NCBI GenBank assembly: GCA_964444305.1
Contig: CAYUGQ010000004.1
Coordinates: 1 to 44,801, forward strand
Direction: 5' to 3'
Length of the DNA: 44,801 nucleotides
Origin: JAKFFN01 sp964444305
Lineage (GTDB): Bacteria > Sumerlaeota > Sumerlaeia > Sumerlaeales > Sumerlaeaceae
Position numbers and translations under genes: made by a program. The notes under the pieces were generated by a model, which was given only the letters and a program-made list of their open reading frames with translations, was not told where the DNA came from and did no database searches. Shown one piece after another: positions 34,475-43,226 of the stretch (its first letter is position 1; each line of letters opens with the position of its first letter).

Positions 34475-36153
34475 TGCTCATTCTCCTCATTCTGTGGCGC
34501 ATCATTTGCCGCCTGCTCCGCATCCGTCGTCTCATCGTCGGAGGTCGCCGTCTCTGGTTCTGGTTCCGGGGCCGTCTCGGCTTCGCCGGATTCTTCCGTA
34601 GCTGTTGTGCTCTGATCGTCAGCGCGGATTTCAATTCCCGGCGCAGACTCTGCAGGCCTTAGTGCCGGTCGCCTCTCAGGCACCAGCTCCACCACGTTGC
34701 GGTTATCCGTCACCAGGTATTTCTGCGCCGTCCGCATGATATCCTGCGCCGTCACATTTTTCATTTCTTCGCGAAGCGTATCCAACACATTCGGATCACC
34801 CGTCGCCAGGAAGTAATGCCCCAGCTTCCGGGCGAAGTTCGTGTTCGACTCCAGGTCCTTCACAAAATGAGCATCGATCTGATTACGTAATTTTTCCAGT
34901 TCTTCATCACTGATCGGCTCACGCTTGATCCGCTCAATTTCTTCGTAGGTTGCCCGCTCAGCCTCCGCCGCCGTATGAGGTGCGCGGGGCACCAGATACA
35001 CCACAAAGCTGTTTTCGTACTTGTCCCCCGGAGTCGTGAAGCTGCTCACGTCCTGACAAATTCCATCGGTCTTCACCAGCCGCTCATAAAGCCGGGAGCT
35101 GCGTCCCGACTCCGTCAGCAGAAATTGGATCACCTCGATCACATAAGCATCCTTGTCCGGAAAGGTCGGCTTATGCCAACTGATCAGCATCTTCGGTTCA
35201 GAATCAAACCGCACCTTCACCCGGCGCTCACCCGACTGCTTCGGCTCTTTCGTAACAGCCAGCGGAGGCGATTTCGCCGCCGGGATTCCACCAAAATATT
35301 TCTCCACCAGCGCGCGGGCCTCGTCCGGCTCCACATCCCCCACCAGGATCGCCACCATATTTTCCGGCACATACCAGCGCTTATAAAAAGCATCCGTTTT
35401 TTCCACCGTCAGATTATAGATGTCGCTCATCCAGCCAATGGTCGGATTGCGATAGGGGTGAGCCGAGAACGTCGTGGAAAGAAGTGTCTCAAAAAGTTTT
35501 CCATCCGGGTGATCCTCGTAACGCATCAGCCGTTCTTCCGCCACCACGTCGCGCTCCTGGTAAAACTCACGCCACGAGGGAAACAGCAGGCGCTGGCTTT
35601 CCATCATCATCCAAAGCTCAAGCTGACTGCTGGGCAAGGTCATAAAATAATTAGTCCAGTCACGACTGGTCGATGCGTTAACGCCCGTCCCGCCCGCCCG
35701 GGTAATAATCTGGTCATACTCATTCGGCACGGTAAACTCCGCCGCCTGCGCCTGCAGTTCCTTCAGGCGCGCCGTCAGTTCCGCCACCTTATCCTGATCC
35801 GGCCGAAGCTTACCCTGCTCACGCGCAAGCTCCGCCCCCACCTTTTCAATCTCAATAAGCAAGGGCCGCTCAGCTTCCCAGTCAGACGTGCCAATCCAAG
35901 GCGTCCCCTTAAAAGCCATATGCTCCAGCAGATGAGCCAGACCCGTCTCACCCGCCTGCTCCTCGGCTGACCCCGCATTCACATAGATCATTCCGCAGAA
36001 CACCGGCGCTGTCTTGCGGGGATAAATAAACACATTCATCCCGTTATCGAGCGTATAATGTTGCAGATTATCAGCGATCCGCGTTTCATTTCCCTGGGCC
36101 ACAGCCATCATTCCCGCCAGGAACGTCACAGCCAGCATCCGGCATTTTGCCAT
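34471..36153 (-). CDS. M16 zinc metallopeptidase, active-type subunit
   Basis: This 561-residue exported protease has a signal peptide at about residues 1-21. The zinc motif HLLEH is complete (H74, E77, H78), with a glutamate ligand in VVAEERLMRYEDHP near 206. Between them is an insertion of about 50 residues rich in Glu/Lys/Leu helix (about 91-140), so the spacing to the third ligand is longer than the usual 74-76. The C-terminal about 50 residues are acidic low complexity, like the N-terminal segment of the partner. ATG 36153 has AGAGGG 9 bases upstream. The frame opens further upstream but without a ribosome site. It is coupled to the inactive partner by an overlapping stop and start. Confidence 0.93.
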   Translation of the reverse strand: MAKCRMLAVTFLAGMMAVAQGNETRIADNLQHYTLDNGMNVFIYPRKTAPVFCGMIYVNAGSAEEQAGETGLAHLLEHMAFKGTPWIGTSDWEAERPLLIEIEKVGAELAREQGKLRPDQDKVAELTARLKELQAQAAEFTVPNEYDQIITRAGGTGVNASTSRDWTNYFMTLPSSQLELWMMMESQRLLFPSWREFYQERDVVAEERLMRYEDHPDGKLFETLLSTTFSAHPYRNPTIGWMSDIYNLTVEKTDAFYKRWYVPENMVAILVGDVEPDEARALVEKYFGGIPAAKSPPLAVTKEPKQSGERRVKVRFDSEPKMLISWHKPTFPDKDAYVIEVIQFLLTESGRSSRLYERLVKTDGICQDVSSFTTPGDKYENSFVVYLVPRAPHTAAEAERATYEEIERIKREPISDEELEKLRNQIDAHFVKDLESNTNFARKLGHYFLATGDPNVLDTLREEMKNVTAQDIMRTAQKYLVTDNRNVVELVPERRPALRPAESAPGIEIRADDQSTTATEESGEAETAPEPEPETATSDDETTDAEQAANDAPQNEENEQ

Positions 36154-36291
36154 ACCCAAATACCCTCTTTCATGCTTTAACCTAAACAACGAAACACCAG
36201 AACCCAAAACCCCCAAATGCAAGTCCTTTATAGCCAGCCTGTCATCTGGATCGTGAATGAAACCCCCCATAAATAATCCTGCTAATTCACT

Positions 36292-37137
36292 ATGACAACC
36301 ACATCGACCAGCAAACCATCCATCAAGCCCGTAGCCATTACGGACAACCTCACCATCGGCAACGGAGACATCACTTTAATTGCCGGACCCTGCGTCATCG
36401 AATCTCGCGATCACGCCCTCATGCTCGGCGAAAGAATCGCCAAAATCGCCCGCGATAAGAACTTTTCATACATCTTTAAAGCCAGCTACGACAAAGCCAA
36501 CCGCAGCGCCATCACAAGCTATCGCGGCCCCGGCATCGACGAAGGTCTGGCGATCCTCGCAGAAGTGCGTGAGAAGCTCGGCGTCCCCGTAACCACAGAC
36601 ATCCACACCGAAGACCAGGTGGAAGCCGCCGCCCAGGCTGTGGACATCCTTCAAATCCCCGCCTTCCTCTGCCGCCAGACAGATTTCATCCTGGCCGCCG
36701 CAAAAACCGGTAAAACCGTTAATGTCAAAAAAGGTCAATTTCTCGCTCCCTGGGACATGAAAAACGTCTGCGACAAAATCGCCTCTATCGGGAACGAGAA
36801 AATCCTGCTCACCGAGCGCGGCGCCACATTTGGCTATAATAACCTTGTCAGCGATATGCGCTCTCTGGCCGTCATGCGCTCCTTTGGTTATCCTGTCGTC
36901 TTTGATGCCACGCATAGCGTCCAGCTTCCCGGCGGCCTCGGAGCCAGCAGCGGCGGACAGCGCCAGTTCATCGAACCTCTCTCCCGGGCAGCAGCCGCAA
37001 CCGGCATTGATGCCCTCTTCGTCGAAACCCATAACGACCCTGACAATGCCATGAGCGACGGCCCAAACAATCTGCCCATCGAACAGCTTGGCAACCTTCT
37101 CGATCGCATCCGCAGGATCAACGACGCCATTCTCTAA
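36292..37137 (+). CDS. kdsA: 3-deoxy-8-phosphooctulonate synthase (Kdo-8-P synthase)
   Basis: KdsA condenses phosphoenolpyruvate and arabinose-5-phosphate to Kdo-8-phosphate for the lipopolysaccharide core. The 281-residue length is normal. The motifs are LIAGPCVIESRD, FKASYDKANRSA, TDIHTEDQ, NVKKGQFLAPWDMKN, DATHSVQLPG and ETHNDPDNAMSDGPN. The cysteine at 34 in AGPC is the metal ligand of metal-dependent KdsA, whereas E. coli-type enzymes have Asn there. The start has no clear Shine-Dalgarno. The gene is transcribed away from the M16 pair, and a strong bidirectional terminator follows. It is direct evidence that the cell makes lipopolysaccharide. Confidence 0.97.
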   Translation: MTTTSTSKPSIKPVAITDNLTIGNGDITLIAGPCVIESRDHALMLGERIAKIARDKNFSYIFKASYDKANRSAITSYRGPGIDEGLAILAEVREKLGVPVTTDIHTEDQVEAAAQAVDILQIPAFLCRQTDFILAAAKTGKTVNVKKGQFLAPWDMKNVCDKIASIGNEKILLTERGATFGYNNLVSDMRSLAVMRSFGYPVVFDATHSVQLPGGLGASSGGQRQFIEPLSRAAAATGIDALFVETHNDPDNAMSDGPNNLPIEQLGNLLDRIRRINDAIL

Positions 37138-37161
37138 CCCGGCGCTCACTCAAAAAAAACC

Positions 37162-37209
37162 GCCCTGCCCCGCCGCTGATCTTTTGTCAGCAGCAGAGCA
37201 GGGCTTTTT
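37162..37209. terminator. Bidirectional terminator between kdsA and the repeat protein
   Basis: GCCCTGC (37162-37168) pairs with GCAGGGC (37198-37204), followed by five T. An inner stem GCTGA/TCAGC strengthens it. A run of eight A at 37152-37159 gives the minus-strand transcript a T-run too. Confidence 0.85.
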
Positions 37210-37244
37210 AATTGGATAAACAAAGGCCTGGAAGATCCAGCGCC

Positions 37245-39308
37245 TTACATCCCCGGAAGGTCCGGCAGCGCATCAACCGCAGGACCCGACGGAGCCGCAT
37301 CGGGAAGCGTCGGCGGAGCCGGTGCTCCAGCCGGACCCAAAGCCGCAGGCGTACCCGTCGGCAACGTGGCCGGCTGAGAAGCCATTCCCGCAGGATCAGT
37401 TAGCCCCGGCGTTCCCGGCGTCCCCGGCAAAGTGGCATCAGCCGCCGGCGGCAAAGCCTGCCCCGACAAAGCCGAAAATCCACCCGAGGCAGCCGCCGCC
37501 GCGCCCGGCGTTGGCGTAACACCCCCCGGCATCGCCGTAGCGTCACCCGGAATGGCCGGGAACGGCTGAACTGCAACTTCCGGCGTAAACTGTGGATTTG
37601 GCGGCGGTGTTGCCCGAACCGCCTTTTCAGACTGAAGCTGCGTGATCAATTCAGCGCCATTGGCAGGCTTCTGAACCACGCGGCTTGTAACCTCACCCGC
37701 ATCATTAACCACAGCAATCACGCCAGCACCAAACACACCCAGCGAATAAGCCAGCCGCGTATTCTTGCTGAAATCCGCCTTCATCAGCACATACTGGCTC
37801 AGGCCCTGGCGCACACCCGGATCATTAAACATTTCCGTTTCATAGCTCTGCGCCACCCGGTTGTGCTCAGCCGTAAAGAACACCAGAACCTTCTTGCCCT
37901 GGTTGCGGGCTGCAGCCTGGGCTGCACCGAAATCATACATCCACTCAAGCTGCGACGGGTTATGCGTGGTGATCGAAAAAGGCTCTTCCCCGGTTGCGGC
38001 GGCCGCAGCGGCGGGCGTAGAAGCCAGCGTTGCTCCCGGAATCGGCGTTGGCAAAGTCATCCCCGCTGTGACTGGCGTGGGGATCGTACTAAGCGTCCGC
38101 GATGGTTCCAGCCCCGGCATCGCCGCCCGGGCCGGCGTCTCAGCCACAGAAGGAAGAGCATGAGACGGCGTAGGCGTCACCGGTGCCAGCGAAGGCAAAT
38201 CCGGCATAGTCACCGGGCCCGGAGTGCCCGGCAGTGGTGGCAGTTCACCAGCGGCAGCATCCGACGATGGAAGGCCCGGCAATTGTTGACCAGCCTGAGC
38301 CGCGGCAGGAGTCGATTCCGCTCCCGGCAGAGCAGGCAAAACCGCAGCCGCATCAGGCGCGGTAGCCTCCGGCAAACCCGGCACCGCAGGAGCCTGACCC
38401 GGAGCCGACTCCGCCGGCAAAGCTGGCAGACCAACCGCCGCTTGCGCAGGCGTCTCCTCAGGCAGCGACGGCAAACCCGGCGCAACCGGCGCCGCAGGAA
38501 CAGCCCCTGGTGCACCAGGCAAACTCGGCAATTCAGCACCCGCCTCAGGCGTAGAACCCGGCAGCGCCGGCAGACCTTCGCCCGCAGCAGGGGTCGCCGC
38601 GCCCGGCAATGAAGGCAATGCAGCCACTTCTTCCCCCGAAATAGGCGCCATTCCAGGGCTGGTCGAGGCATCAACCTCGCGCGTGGCCGCCACATCCAAA
38701 TCGGCAGCAGGCTCCTCCGCAGTCCCCACAGCACCTTCACCGGCCTGCAACGGCGTAACATTCGCCGAATCAGCCGACTTCACAAATTTTACAGCGTCCG
38801 CATAAATCCGCGAATTAGGCTCGCTCGGCTGAGGACTTTCACCAGTCAGCGGATCGCTCACCTCCACATACCCAGCCTGCCCAGCCTCAAAATTATAAAC
38901 TCCCAGCGAGTGCCACTGGTCCGCGGCTGGCCGATGCGAAAGCTCCCGGCCATACTGCGTCAGGCGGAGATTCTGCATACCATCCGCCGTGTTTATCCTA
39001 TAGATAATATCGCTGGCATTTCCCGACGGCGGGTAAGTGATAAACACTTCATACTTACCAGCAGACGGCAGATTAGGAGTAAACCGCGCCGTAGCCGCTT
39101 CCGTATCTGCGTCGTTGTATCTGGACCTGGTCGCCGTCAGTCCCTCTGCGGCACTTTTCGCCACACTTTCATGCCACGAACCTTCCACCTGGGAGAATCC
39201 ATCGCTGTTTTGGCCGTCGTTAAAACTTTCAACTATGACAGTCTGTTGAGACCATCCTGACAGTGCCAGACTCGCAAAAATGGCAACCAGAAACCGGTGC
39301 TTTATCAC
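37245..39308 (-). CDS. Secreted golvesin-like / Leu-Pro repeat / thioredoxin-fold protein
   Basis: This exported protein has about 687 residues, starting at a GTG 8 bases after AAAGG (a GTG three codons earlier overlaps that site). After the signal peptide (about 1-24), residues 25-180 match the golvesin/Xly beta-sandwich pattern (GSWHES..., RFTPNLPSAGKYEVFITYPP, WHSLGVYNFEAG, IYADAVKFV). A Pro/Ala/Gly region follows, with many copies of LPxLPG (about 230-440). Residues 446-565 look like a thioredoxin fold (KKVLVFFTAEHNRVAQSYE), but AEHNR sits where CxxC would be, so it cannot do redox chemistry. A second Pro/Ala/Gly tail ends the protein. The role may be cell-surface or matrix binding, which is a guess. 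Confidence 0.75.
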   Translation of the reverse strand: MIKHRFLVAIFASLALSGWSQQTVIVESFNDGQNSDGFSQVEGSWHESVAKSAAEGLTATRSRYNDADTEAATARFTPNLPSAGKYEVFITYPPSGNASDIIYRINTADGMQNLRLTQYGRELSHRPAADQWHSLGVYNFEAGQAGYVEVSDPLTGESPQPSEPNSRIYADAVKFVKSADSANVTPLQAGEGAVGTAEEPAADLDVAATREVDASTSPGMAPISGEEVAALPSLPGAATPAAGEGLPALPGSTPEAGAELPSLPGAPGAVPAAPVAPGLPSLPEETPAQAAVGLPALPAESAPGQAPAVPGLPEATAPDAAAVLPALPGAESTPAAAQAGQQLPGLPSSDAAAGELPPLPGTPGPVTMPDLPSLAPVTPTPSHALPSVAETPARAAMPGLEPSRTLSTIPTPVTAGMTLPTPIPGATLASTPAAAAAATGEEPFSITTHNPSQLEWMYDFGAAQAAARNQGKKVLVFFTAEHNRVAQSYETEMFNDPGVRQGLSQYVLMKADFSKNTRLAYSLGVFGAGVIAVVNDAGEVTSRVVQKPANGAELITQLQSEKAVRATPPPNPQFTPEVAVQPFPAIPGDATAMPGGVTPTPGAAAAASGGFSALSGQALPPAADATLPGTPGTPGLTDPAGMASQPATLPTGTPAALGPAGAPAPPTLPDAAPSGPAVDALPDLPGM
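38000..38624 (-). repeat. Degenerate LPxLPG-coding repeat tract
   Basis: The codons here give more than ten degenerate copies of an 18-25-residue unit centred on LP(A/S/G)LP. Spacing varies and no copy is identical at the DNA level, so this is an old, drifting repeat and a likely flexible spacer between the two folded domains. Confidence 0.65.
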
Positions 39309-39564
39309 GCAAATCACCTTTTACTCTGCTTAAATTTCCGCCGGGGCCCCCGCAATTGCCGGAGCCAGCGCGCGTCACCGGGATCCAGACATCAATACAA
39401 AAATTTTGCCCGACCCGTTTTTGCAACGCAGGGGGCATATTGGAAATCGCCTTTGCCGCTTGCAAGCATGGAATTTCAAAAAGTGTAGTAACCCATGCCC
39501 CACCCCTCCAGCGGCGAGATTTTTGCTCTAGTAAACACGCCCTCATTATCCAAGGAGATCCCCC

Positions 39565-40125
39565 ATGCGTACCGAAAAACAACTCATGCTGGCCGGCGAA
39601 ATGTACGACCCCCTCGATCCGGAACTGGAAGAAGAACGCCTCCGGGCCCGCCGCTGGGCCCGGGAATATAACGCCACAACCGAAGCCGACATCGACCTCC
39701 GCAAGCGGATGATCAAAGATATGTTCGGTTCAGCCGGGTCAAATGCCTACATCGAGCCTTCCTTCCGCTGCGACTATGGTTACAATATCTTTGTAGGCGA
39801 CAACTTTTTCGCAAATTTCGACTGCGTGATCCTGGACGTCTGCCCCGTCCGCATCGGCGACAATTGCATGATCGCTCCCGGAGTCCACATTTACACCGCC
39901 ACCCACCCCATTGATCCAACAAAAAGAAACTCCGGCCGCGAACTCGGCGCTCCCGTCACCATCGGCCATAATGTCTGGCTCGGCGGCCGTTGCATCATCC
40001 TGCCCGGGGTCACCATCGGCGATAACGTAACCGTCGCCGCCGGCGCCGTCGTCACAAAAAATGTCCCCGCCAACACCGTCGTCGCCGGAAACCCCGCCAA
40101 AGTCATACGCGAACTCAACCCCTGA
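39565..40125 (+). CDS. Maltose O-acetyltransferase-type hexapeptide acetyltransferase
   Basis: This 186-residue cytoplasmic acetyltransferase has the Maa/LacA/NodL layout. The N-terminal Mac domain (EKQLMLAGEMYDPLDPELEEERLRARRWAREYN) is followed by a left-handed beta-helix with the active-site region IYTATHPIDPTKRNSGRELGAPV. The catalytic histidine lies in ATHP. The C-terminal cap reads VVAGNPAKVIREL. The ATG has AAGGAG 7-9 bases upstream. It probably acetylates a sugar with acetyl-CoA. The exact sugar is unknown. The neighbours downstream are glycosyltransferases, which could mean surface-sugar decoration. The 247 bases before it are a divergent gap with no clear promoter on either strand. 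Confidence 0.93.
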   Translation: MRTEKQLMLAGEMYDPLDPELEEERLRARRWAREYNATTEADIDLRKRMIKDMFGSAGSNAYIEPSFRCDYGYNIFVGDNFFANFDCVILDVCPVRIGDNCMIAPGVHIYTATHPIDPTKRNSGRELGAPVTIGHNVWLGGRCIILPGVTIGDNVTVAAGAVVTKNVPANTVVAGNPAKVIRELNP

Positions 40126-40300
40126 CAACCCGTCTCAAATCAATCACCCCGCCCCCCAAACTCGCCTGCACCAACCCGATTCTATCCTTGCGCTTAATAG
40201 TTCGCCTGCCCAACGCTTCTGTCAATCTGGTGCCGGGATTTTAAATTAACCCCCCACCCAGGCGTAACATCAGGCGGCTATCTGTCGCAGGAGACGTTTC

Positions 40301-41845
40301 TTGTTCACCCTTCTTAATTTATGGTCGTTCCTAAAACGCAGAACCCTTCAGGGGTTCCTTCTTTTATATCTAATCATCGCCGTCCCCATCCGTGCTCTCT
40401 ACTGGCAAATAAAACTCATCGGCAAACCACGCTCGCCGCGAGACCAGAATGATCCCTATTTTGACGTAATCTGTTTCAGCCATGTCCCCTGGAGCCACAT
40501 CTGGCAGCGAAACCACCACACCATGACCCGTCTCGCACGAAACCGTCAGGTGGTTTACATGCAGACCGCCACCATCGCCTACATCCACTGGTTCGTCCGC
40601 CACTGGCCCCATTCACAGGACGAATTCAAAAGCCAGTTCCCCGGCGTAAAACTCGTCTACCCCCTCCTGTTCCCCGGCCAGTCCCGCCTGCCCTTTATCT
40701 GCTGGCTGAATCGCTGGCTTCTCACCACGGAGATGCGCTGGCTGGAACATTCCATGGGTCTTCGCAACACCGCCCTCTGGTTCTATTATCCAGCCGCCAT
40801 CAATATCCTGGAAAAGTTTAATCCCTCAGCCATCATCTATGACATCCAGGACGAATACACCGCCTTTGACTGGTCGCCCCACGATATCGCCGACCGCGAG
40901 AAAACCCTTATCGACCGCGCCGACATCATCTTCGCCGGCACCCACGCCCTCTATGAAACCAAAACCGTAAACTTTAATGGCTCCGCCCATTTCTATCCCT
41001 GCGCCGTGGAGTTCTCCCACTTCTACCAGGCCGCGCCCCAGTTCACTGACACCTTCTTTGATCAGCATCTGGAGATATCCGCCGAAGCCCGCGCGAAAAT
41101 CCAGCACATCGACAACCTCTTCCGAAATTCCGGCGAAGAGTTCGGCACCGTCTCCAAGCCCACATCAGTCAACTCCGGCTCCAAAACTCAGCAGGTCACC
41201 ATCGGCAAAAAGTTCACCCCCGCCCGGGTATCCGAAAAATACCTCAAGCGCGCCTCCGGCAGCGGCGTATCCCTACGCGAACCCGAGGAACTCCGCCCCT
41301 ACGGCCGCCCCCGCCTGATATATGTCGGCCTGATCGACAAACGCATTGATCCCGACCTCCTCGCCCACATGGGTCAGGCCCACCCGGAATGGGAAATCAT
41401 CATGGTCGGCCCCGTCGATCCCCGCTTCTTCGATCAGCAGTCCGTAGAAATGGCCGCACCCAACGTCCGCTTCCTCGGATCCCAGCAGTACTATAATCTG
41501 CCCCCGTTCCTGGCCCACTGCGATGTCTACCTGATGCCCTGGATCGTCAACGAGCTAACCCTCCACATCAACCCCACCAAAACCCTCGAATACATGGCCG
41601 CCGCCCGGCCCGTCGTCAGCATCAGTCTGCCAGACCTGGAAAACCTCTTTTCCGACAGCGTAAACCTCGCCACTAACTACGACGATTTCGTCCGAGAATG
41701 CGAAGCCGCCCTCGCCGGCCAGCGCTGGGACAAAGTCGCGCGCGGCCTCGAACGGGCATGGGAATTCGCATGGAACACCGTCGTTAACGAAATGGAATCC
41801 CACGTAAGCCGCGCCATCACCGGCAAGGCCAAAGCAGACAACTGA
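40301..41845 (+). CDS. GT-B glycosyltransferase with a long interdomain insertion
   Basis: This 514-residue protein has a hydrophobic N-terminal segment (about 15-37), so it is probably membrane-attached. The N-terminal Rossmann domain follows (YFDVICFSHVPW, IWQRNHH, VVYMQTATI; then IIYDIQDEYTAFDW). The C-terminal nucleotide-binding domain begins PRLIYVGLIDKRID and includes HINPTKTLEYMAAARPVVSI, the GT-B donor motif. Between these domains about 85-90 residues (about 250-335) are polar and Lys/Ser/Thr-rich, longer than in most relatives. The TTG start is backed by AGGAG 7 bases upstream. It is probably in one operon with the GT2 gene 22 bases downstream. Sugar and acceptor are unknown. Confidence 0.87.
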   Translation: MFTLLNLWSFLKRRTLQGFLLLYLIIAVPIRALYWQIKLIGKPRSPRDQNDPYFDVICFSHVPWSHIWQRNHHTMTRLARNRQVVYMQTATIAYIHWFVRHWPHSQDEFKSQFPGVKLVYPLLFPGQSRLPFICWLNRWLLTTEMRWLEHSMGLRNTALWFYYPAAINILEKFNPSAIIYDIQDEYTAFDWSPHDIADREKTLIDRADIIFAGTHALYETKTVNFNGSAHFYPCAVEFSHFYQAAPQFTDTFFDQHLEISAEARAKIQHIDNLFRNSGEEFGTVSKPTSVNSGSKTQQVTIGKKFTPARVSEKYLKRASGSGVSLREPEELRPYGRPRLIYVGLIDKRIDPDLLAHMGQAHPEWEIIMVGPVDPRFFDQQSVEMAAPNVRFLGSQQYYNLPPFLAHCDVYLMPWIVNELTLHINPTKTLEYMAAARPVVSISLPDLENLFSDSVNLATNYDDFVRECEAALAGQRWDKVARGLERAWEFAWNTVVNEMESHVSRAITGKAKADN

Positions 41846-41867
41846 CACCGCAGGGAGTAACGGTATA

Positions 41868-43127
41868 TTGACCACCACGACCAACCACCCTGAAAAACCC
41901 GAAGGCACCCCCCCCTGGGAGAACTATGCTGGCAAAACGCTGGAAGTGGAATTCCGCGACGGATCCCACTGGAAAGAAATCAAAGAGTACCGCCTCTTCG
42001 ACAAGTTCACCCGTGGCGATCGCGTCTGGTATATCCTGGGCCACCTCCTGCTGCTCCCCCTCGCCCTGGCCGTCCTCGCCCTCACCACCCTCTGCCTGCC
42101 CCTGTATGCCATCTGGATGCTCTACCGCCGCAACAAGCTGCATGAAGTAGAAACCCACGGCGAAGTCATCCGGATGATGATCCAGGAACCCGATTCTCAT
42201 CCTAGCTTCTTCGATTCCGTTAAAGACGATGCCCAGCCCGACATCTCCATCATCATGCCCCTCTATAACCGCGCCCACTTTGTCGACTGGGCCATCGGCG
42301 GCGTTTTGCGCCAGCACGTCCCCGAAGGCTGGTGCGTGGAGATCGTCGCCGTCGATAACGGCTCCACCGACGAAACCGTCGAAAAGCTGAAGCAATACCC
42401 CGTGCGAATCATTCACTGCGCCGAACGCGGACCCGGCGCCGCACGCAACGCCGGCCTGAAAGCCGCCCGCGGACGCATCGTCCTGTTCACCGACAGCGAC
42501 TGCGTAGGCGATACCCTGTGGCTCACAAAGCTAGCCGAACCCCTCCTCGAAGATGACGACATTCGCCTCACAGGCGGCGAAATTCTTTCCATGCAGGTCG
42601 ATGGTCATGCCGCCAGCTTTGCCAACGAAGCTCAAATCCTCCATAACTGGCGCTTTTTTAGTGGCGGACCCTACTTCCCACGCTTCTTCGCCACGGCCAA
42701 CCTCGGCTGCCGCCGTGATGACGCCCTGAAAATCGGCGGATTCGATAACAACCTCTGGATGAGCGAAGACGCTGACTTCTGCTGGCGTCTCCTCAACCTC
42801 GGCGGCAAAATGAGATTCCAGCCCCAGGCCGTCATCTACCATCAACATCGCCTCTCTCTCCGCCATCTGTTCCGCCAATCCATCGATTACGGCGCTGCAT
42901 CCGTTTCTATCTTTGCTAAACACCGCGACAGCCTCGACGCCCGCTGGGCCATTGCCTGCCCAAACATCCGCGCCATCGCCTGGTCACCCTTCAACATAAT
43001 CTGCGACCAATTCACCGCCAAAACCCCCTACGAACGCAAACACGAGATCATCTATTGCCTCTGGCGACTCGGTTTCACCTTCGGCTCAATCCGCGAATCA
43101 ATCCGCAAAAAAATCCTCTTCATATAG
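41868..43127 (+). CDS. Glycosyltransferase family 2 (GT-A), membrane-anchored
   Basis: This 419-residue protein has a hydrophobic segment at about residues 48-80 (LGHLLLLPLALAVLALTTLCLPLYAIW). The GT-A catalytic domain follows: ISIIMPLYNRAHFVDWAIGGVL, VAVDNGSTDETVEKL, RGPGAARNAGLKAARG and the metal-binding FTDSDC. The acceptor-side block (GGFDNNLWMSEDADFCWRLLNLGG) carries the ED catalytic-base motif. The TTG start has GGGAG 10 bases upstream, and no ATG precedes the anchor. It follows the GT-B gene by 22 bases and probably works with it on the same glycan. Confidence 0.9.
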   Translation: MTTTTNHPEKPEGTPPWENYAGKTLEVEFRDGSHWKEIKEYRLFDKFTRGDRVWYILGHLLLLPLALAVLALTTLCLPLYAIWMLYRRNKLHEVETHGEVIRMMIQEPDSHPSFFDSVKDDAQPDISIIMPLYNRAHFVDWAIGGVLRQHVPEGWCVEIVAVDNGSTDETVEKLKQYPVRIIHCAERGPGAARNAGLKAARGRIVLFTDSDCVGDTLWLTKLAEPLLEDDDIRLTGGEILSMQVDGHAASFANEAQILHNWRFFSGGPYFPRFFATANLGCRRDDALKIGGFDNNLWMSEDADFCWRLLNLGGKMRFQPQAVIYHQHRLSLRHLFRQSIDYGAASVSIFAKHRDSLDARWAIACPNIRAIAWSPFNIICDQFTAKTPYERKHEIIYCLWRLGFTFGSIRESIRKKILFI

Positions 43128-43226
43128 TAATCGCCCTGCCCCCGTCAGTCCGCTCCCCAAACCATCCGTTGACAAATCCCAATCCCGCTACCCAGCTAAC
43201 CATACCCTGAAGCAAGGAGCTTCCTT

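Noticed and set aside
32807..35970. Two long plus-strand frames (32807-33808 and 34975-35970) opposite the M16 pair
   Set aside because: Both mirror real M16 peptidase genes and are Arg/His/Pro-rich, which is the signature of a shadow frame.
37863..38761. Arg-rich open frames on both strands in the Leu-Pro repeat region
   Set aside because: They arise from the GC-rich repeat codons read in other frames.
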